Assembly (NCBI RefSeq): GCF_003387165.1
Contig: NZ_QUMW01000010.1
Span: 205,783 to 269,782 of the forward strand
Reading direction: 5' to 3'
DNA: 64,000 nucleotides
Source of the DNA: Jeotgalicoccus halotolerans
Lineage (GTDB): Bacteria > Bacillota > Bacilli > Staphylococcales > Salinicoccaceae
Part shown: piece by piece, positions 60,439 to 64,000 of the stretch
Position numbering within the stretch: the stretch's first letter is position 1
How the letters are laid out: every line of letters begins with the position of its first letter
Position numbers and translations under genes: made by a program
Notes under the pieces: model-generated
Seen by the model: the letters and a program-made list of their open reading frames with translations, nothing else
Told to the model about the DNA's origin: nothing
Databases searched by the model: none

Positions 60439-61905
60439 ATGATTACATTTTTAGGAGCAATCGCTCTGTTATTAATAGGATATTTTACTTATGGAAAGTT
60501 TGTCGAAAAAGTTTTTCAGCCAAAAGAACTTCGGGCGACACCAGCTTATACAGAACATGATGGGGTCGACTATCTGCCAATGCATAAAAATAAAAATGCG
60601 CTGATACAATTAATCAGTATTGCCGGAGTGGGGCCAATATTTGGTCCTATTATGGGAGCACTTTACGGGCCGGTGGCATTTATCTGGATTGTACTCGGCT
60701 GTATATTTGCCGGCGGTGTCCACGATTACCTGACGGGTATGATTTCTATACGCAATAATGGGGCTCACTTGCCGGAACTTGCCGGAAAATTTTTAGGAAA
60801 AGCAATGAAACATGTTGTTAATGCTTTTTCGATTCTGCTGCTGCTTCTCGTCGGTACAGTATTTGTCGCTTCACCTGCAGATTTACTTTACGATCTTGTT
60901 AATGGAGCAGTACCTGCTGTAGTATTTGTCGTCTTAATTTTCATCTATTATTTGCTGGCGACTATACTGCCAATCAATAAAATTATCGGAACAATCTATC
61001 CTTACATAGGCGCACTGTTGTTATTCAGTACTGTGGGAATCGGGATTGCTCTCGTCTGGAACCAGGCGCCGGTTCCAGAACTGTCGTTTACAAACACTCA
61101 TCCGGAAGGCGCAGCAATCTTTCCGCTTCTGTTCCTAACGATTTCATGCGGGGCGTTGTCAGGCTTCCATGCTACTCAAACACCGATTATTTCCAGAACA
61201 ACAAAAAACGAAAATCAGGGCCGCAGAATTTTCTACGGCATGATGATTGCAGAAGGTATCATTGCTATGATTTGGGCAGCCGCAGCTATGAGTCTTTTTG
61301 ACGGTCCGGTTACCTTGAATGAACTGATAGCAACAATCGGTACCGGTGGTATCGTTAATGAAATTTCAACGATGATGCTAGGTCCGATTATTGGAACATT
61401 CGCAGTTCTAGGTGTAATAGTTCTTCCCATTACTTCCGGAGACACTGCATTTAGAAGTGCCAGAATGATTATCGCAGACTATATCCGCGTGCCGCAAAAG
61501 AAAATAATGAGCAGAATTTGGATTGCAGCACCGATATTTATCATTTCAATCATACTGACAAATATGGACTTTACGCTATTATGGCGGTATTTTAACTGGG
61601 CAAACCAGTCAACTGCAATGATTGCTTTGTGGATTGGTGCAATGTATCTGTTCATCGGCAGACGCAACTACTGGATTGCAGCCGTGCCGGCTATCTTTAT
61701 GACGATGACAGTGTCTACATATATTGTGAACGCACCTATCGGATTAAATCTTCCGATGGATATTTCTTTAGCAATCAGCGCTGTAATTACTGTACTGATT
61801 ACTATTTTATTCTTTGTTTCAGCAAAAAAACGCCGCAGTGAAAACATTCCTCTGGAAACCGATGTTTCAGAATGGAATGAAAAACACTACGCTTATTCAG
61901 ATTAA
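60439..61905 (+). CDS. CstA-family carbon starvation/pyruvate transporter
   Basis: A 488-residue protein with about fifteen helices of the CstA group: start TFLGAIALLLIGYFTYGKFV, the conserved block SIAGVGPIFGPIMGALYGPV, and YLTGMISIRNNGAHLPELAG, ISCGALSGFHATQTPIISRT, FRSARMIIADYIRVPQKKI. CstA and BtsT family members import pyruvate (and sometimes peptides) when carbon is short. The ATG at 60439 follows GGGGGAGCAG. It is downstream of a LytS/LytR pair, matching the BtsS/BtsR-BtsT order in enterobacteria; this supports a pyruvate role. Confidence 0.93.
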   Translation: MITFLGAIALLLIGYFTYGKFVEKVFQPKELRATPAYTEHDGVDYLPMHKNKNALIQLISIAGVGPIFGPIMGALYGPVAFIWIVLGCIFAGGVHDYLTGMISIRNNGAHLPELAGKFLGKAMKHVVNAFSILLLLLVGTVFVASPADLLYDLVNGAVPAVVFVVLIFIYYLLATILPINKIIGTIYPYIGALLLFSTVGIGIALVWNQAPVPELSFTNTHPEGAAIFPLLFLTISCGALSGFHATQTPIISRTTKNENQGRRIFYGMMIAEGIIAMIWAAAAMSLFDGPVTLNELIATIGTGGIVNEISTMMLGPIIGTFAVLGVIVLPITSGDTAFRSARMIIADYIRVPQKKIMSRIWIAAPIFIISIILTNMDFTLLWRYFNWANQSTAMIALWIGAMYLFIGRRNYWIAAVPAIFMTMTVSTYIVNAPIGLNLPMDISLAISAVITVLITILFFVSAKKRRSENIPLETDVSEWNEKHYAYSD

Positions 61906-62023
61906 TAGGATAAAACAACTTATGTCTGCACTGGTTAGTTTACCAGCACTCCGGTTCGGGCATATTTTATAATAAGAAGTTTTTTTAATCCGACAAGATA
62001 ATCCTGAAGGGAGGATGCATCTA

Positions 62024-62848
62024 ATGAAACAGTGGATGATACCGTTATTCATAATAATCTCAGTCGTTTTAACTGCGTGCAGCAGTGGTGATAAGACAGG
62101 GGAAGATCCGGAAAACAATACATCAGAAGATGCTGTATCCAAACCTTCAAAAGAAACGGCAGAATCAGAAGAACAAGATTTGGAAACAGAAGAGCCGCCA
62201 GAGGAAGAAGAATCTCAGCCAAGGGACAGTGAAGATACTGCTGATAATGAAGAGTCTAAAGAAAATTACACTGCTGCTGAGCATTGTATTATGACCCAGC
62301 TGGCAGAATGCGAAAACGTTCCTCCTGAAGATCAGTTTAAGGCATACAGAGACCTTGTTGCTGACAGCACACTGCCGGAAGCTCCCGGGAGCGACTGTCT
62401 GCCTTGTGCCGTCAAATATTCCTTTGAAGCAAAATACGGAGAATCTGACCCGGTGAATTATTCAATCCTCCCGCGTTCAGAAAAAATGCCGGAGGATATC
62501 TCCGACCCGTCGGAATTTGTTCACCAGTATCTGTTTTCATTGCCGGCATTTTTTAATAACCATGACGAGACAGCACTCAGCTTTTACCAGCCTGACTCAG
62601 CAGGTTATCACGCCTTGTTTGCAAATAAAGCGTCCGGAAACTTCAGCAATCATATGACTTATTCCGTTTTTATCAATTCTGAAGTGGAGAATCTTGACGG
62701 CAGTATCAATATCTATGCTTACCGAACATACTCACATATAAATACTAATGGTATTTTCGAAGTCTACGCCCGCTATAATTTGATTGAGCAGGATGGCCGA
62801 TACTATCTGACAGACTATGAAGAACTGGAAAATACGCGTATAGAATAA
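62024..62848 (+). CDS. Lipoprotein with acidic linker and four-cysteine domain, unknown function
   Basis: A 274-residue lipoprotein: signal peptide ending LTAC with the lipid-bearing Cys19; a very acidic, Glu/Ser-rich linker from 20 to about 80 (EDLETEEPPEEEE-type); then a soluble domain with Cys88 and Cys96 (HCIMTQLAEC) and Cys125 and Cys128 (CLPC). The last 100 residues (FHQYLFSLPAFF..., YSVFINSEVENLDGSINIYAYRTYSH) resemble the NTF2-like C-terminal domain of TcaA-type proteins. Spacing suggests two disulfide pairs. The ATG at 62024 follows AGGGAGG; an ATG three codons earlier is inside it. It is a single gene ended by a terminator. Confidence 0.7.
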   Translation: MKQWMIPLFIIISVVLTACSSGDKTGEDPENNTSEDAVSKPSKETAESEEQDLETEEPPEEEESQPRDSEDTADNEESKENYTAAEHCIMTQLAECENVPPEDQFKAYRDLVADSTLPEAPGSDCLPCAVKYSFEAKYGESDPVNYSILPRSEKMPEDISDPSEFVHQYLFSLPAFFNNHDETALSFYQPDSAGYHALFANKASGNFSNHMTYSVFINSEVENLDGSINIYAYRTYSHINTNGIFEVYARYNLIEQDGRYYLTDYEELENTRIE

Positions 62849-62858
62849 ACTTACAAAT

Positions 62859-62897
62859 AAAAGCCTGGTCAATAAAATTCAGCTGATCAGGCTTTTT
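62859..62897 (+). terminator. Terminator of the lipoprotein gene
   Basis: AAAAGCCTGGTCA pairs with TGATCAGGCTTTT (one wobble) over a 12-base loop and a T-rich tail. The rest of 62898-63153 is AT-rich leader DNA for the SceD-like gene. Confidence 0.8.
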
Positions 62898-62998
62898 AGT
62901 ATGACAATTATATGTTTATATTACATAAATGTGTCGATTCAATGGTAATAGTCAGAAATAATACAGTCAGATGTCATTATTACATTCCAAATATTAAA

Positions 62999-63051
62999 TG
63001 TAACTTTATTATTATTGAGCTGTAACACATGTAAAATATATGTGTGTTACA
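62999..63051 (+). promoter_or_regulatory. TGTAA repeats and inverted repeat upstream of the SceD-like gene
   Basis: Two TGTAAC sites 22 bases apart (62999 and 63021), another TGTAAA at 63030, and an inverted repeat TGTAACACAT/ATGTGTGTTACA spanning 63021-63051. WalR controls sceD/isaA in S. aureus via TGTWAH repeats; here the spacing differs from the standard 11-base step, so this is a weak suggestion. Confidence 0.35.
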
Positions 63052-63153
63052 TTGATAACTGTCTTGGAAAACAAAGACTTTATAAAAGTTTGGTTTGCTT
63101 TAGAGAGAAAAAAATTACTTTTTATAATATATATTTTGGAGGAAGAAAATTTT

Positions 63154-63861
63154 ATGAAGAAAACAATTTTAGCTACGACATTAGCATTAGGTTTAGGCGT
63201 AACAGGAGTTGCTGCAGGTCAGGACGCAGAAGCTTCTTCTATAGATAAAGCAGAACTTGCTCACACAGCTCAAAACAATCCGGAAGTATTAAATGCATCT
63301 GCAGTACACGAAGGTGCTTACGACTATAACTTCAACCACGGAAACTTTAACTACGACTTCGAGTCAGATGGTACTAACTACTCATGGGCATACAGCGGAA
63401 CTGGTGAAGCACAGGCACAAACACAAGCAGTAGAAAAATCAGCACCTGCAGTACAGGAAGAAACACAAAATGTTCAATACAGCAACTACACTGAAGAAGT
63501 ACAAGCGCCAGCACAAAATACACAAGCAGCAGCTCCAGCAGTAGAAGAAGTTGAACAGCCTGCAGCAGCATCACCTGCACCAGCTGAAAAAACACAGCAG
63601 TCAACTGGCGGATCAACTAAATCACAATTCTTAGCTGCCGGCGGCACTGAAGCTATGTGGAACTCAATCGTATTACCAGAATCAAGCGGTAATCCAAATG
63701 CAGTAAGCCCGAACGGTTACCAAGGATTAGGCCAAACGAAAGAATCATGGGGTACTGGTTCTGTTGCAGAACAGACTTCTGGTATGCTTAACTACGCTAA
63801 AAAGCGTTATGGTTCAGTCGATGCAGCAATCCAATTCCGTAACGCTAACAACTGGTGGTAA
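63154..63861 (+). CDS. SceD/IsaA-like lytic transglycosylase
   Basis: A 235-residue secreted peptidoglycan hydrolase. Residues 1-25 are a signal peptide ([20 protein letters not shown]). The mature part has an N-terminal part like IsaA ([18 protein letters not shown]), an Ala/Gln/Pro-rich linker (about 85-165) and a C-terminal transglycosylase domain, [20 protein letters not shown] with the catalytic Glu, [15 protein letters not shown] and [22 protein letters not shown]. The ATG at 63154 follows TTGGAGG. Its expression is expected to rise under salt or wall stress, as for S. aureus sceD, and to depend on WalKR; both are inference. Confidence 0.92.
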   Translation: MKKTILATTLALGLGVTGVAAGQDAEASSIDKAELAHTAQNNPEVLNASAVHEGAYDYNFNHGNFNYDFESDGTNYSWAYSGTGEAQAQTQAVEKSAPAVQEETQNVQYSNYTEEVQAPAQNTQAAAPAVEEVEQPAAASPAPAEKTQQSTGGSTKSQFLAAGGTEAMWNSIVLPESSGNPNAVSPNGYQGLGQTKESWGTGSVAEQTSGMLNYAKKRYGSVDAAIQFRNANNWW

Positions 63862-63912
63862 GATCTAAACATTAAAGTATTATAAGTAAAACCCGTATTC
63901 ATCCATGATATG

Positions 63913-63959
63913 CTCCCCCTAAAGTAGACACTTAAAAAAGTAAACTACTTTAGGGGGAG
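63913..63959. repeat. 15-bp perfect inverted repeat at the edge, terminator or insertion-sequence end
   Basis: CTCCCCCTAAAGTAG and CTACTTTAGGGGGAG with a 17-base loop (63928-63944). With the TTTTCTCTTG tail it could be a terminator of the SceD-like gene. The CCCCCTAAAGTAGACACTT pattern also resembles the ends of IS3-family elements. The window ends before this can be settled. Confidence 0.5.
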
Positions 63960-63966
63960 TTTTCTC

Positions 63967-64000
63967 TTGAAATCAAACATAAGGTATTCAACGAATGAAC
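63967..64000 (+). CDS. Possible start of an insertion-sequence transposase gene (partial)
   Basis: TTG at 63967 lies seven bases after GGGGAG, which is part of the right arm of the preceding inverted repeat. The open frame runs to the edge (MKSNIRYSTNE...). Too short to identify. The link to a transposase comes from the possible IS end; a separate gene is also possible. Confidence 0.35.
   Translation, partial: MKSNIRYSTNE

Noticed and set aside
1..64000. CRISPR array, tRNA, rRNA and prophage genes
   Set aside because: No regularly spaced repeats with spacers, no cloverleaf-like sequence or conserved rRNA block, and no integrase/capsid genes were seen.

Overview
The window looks like chromosomal DNA of a low-GC Gram-positive bacterium of the family Staphylococcaceae. 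The evidence is an IsaB-type antigen, a SceD/IsaA-type lytic transglycosylase, a SwrC/YerP-type RND pump, Mqo, a ThiT-free YkoEDC thiamine transporter, FMN/TPP/SAM-I riboswitches and strong AGGAGG ribosome sites. The gene order is unlike classic Staphylococcus aureus, so a related genus (for example Jeotgalicoccus, Salinicoccus or Macrococcus) is my inference. No tRNA, rRNA, CRISPR array or prophage was seen.

Layout. 1-0.5 kb: an FMN riboswitch with promoter and terminator, facing left towards a gene cut by the edge. 0.5-7.4 kb: a PPK2 gene remnant, an SDR reductase, glutamine synthetase, a TspO-like membrane protein, a flavin-type oxidase-fold protein, pterin carbinolamine dehydratase, an unusual pyruvate kinase and a GtrA protein. 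7.5-10.5 kb: glutamate symporter GltS and secreted gamma-glutamyltranspeptidase, convergent. 10.7-14.2 kb: a degenerate pterin-synthase-like gene, then a TPP riboswitch and ykoEDC. 14.2-22.8 kb: SDR and aldo/keto enzymes, an XRE membrane regulator paired with an M50 protease and divergent to an IsaB antigen gene, an EamA exporter with an AraC regulator, and two SDR genes divergent from a TetR gene. 22.8-33.4 kb: glutathione peroxidase, the RND pump with its TetR regulator, DHFR, a four-gene ABC-2 transporter operon with one permease broken by a stop codon, and two small membrane proteins. 33.5-40.3 kb: a UvrA paralogue, an Old Yellow Enzyme, a membrane-anchored MutS-like ATPase, a DUF554 protein and a Nudix hydrolase.

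40.3-46.0 kb is a sulfur block: a SAM-I riboswitch controlling the methionine importer metNIQ, a trans-sulfuration PLP enzyme and a sulfide:quinone oxidoreductase homologue lacking one catalytic cysteine. 46-54 kb holds an orphan peptide-binding lipoprotein, Mqo, and a sugar ABC transporter (two permeases and an MsmX-type ATPase, no binding protein) bracketed by two near-identical universal stress protein genes. 53.4-57.9 kb: a TetR regulator divergent from a YhgE/Pip-type membrane protein with a clear promoter and operator, an MFS remnant and a BCCT osmolyte transporter. 57.9-61.9 kb: a LytS/LytR two-component system next to a CstA-family transporter, probably a pyruvate-responsive module. 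62-64 kb: a cysteine-containing lipoprotein, a SceD-like transglycosylase and, at the very edge, what may be the left end of an insertion sequence.

A small palindromic intergenic repeat occurs four times (about 1.55, 18.0, 27.95 and 37.1 kb). The most interesting signals are the membrane HTH-regulator/M50-protease pair, the SQR without its first catalytic cysteine, the single-stop permease, the binding-protein-less sugar ABC operon between duplicated usp genes, and the dispersed palindrome.
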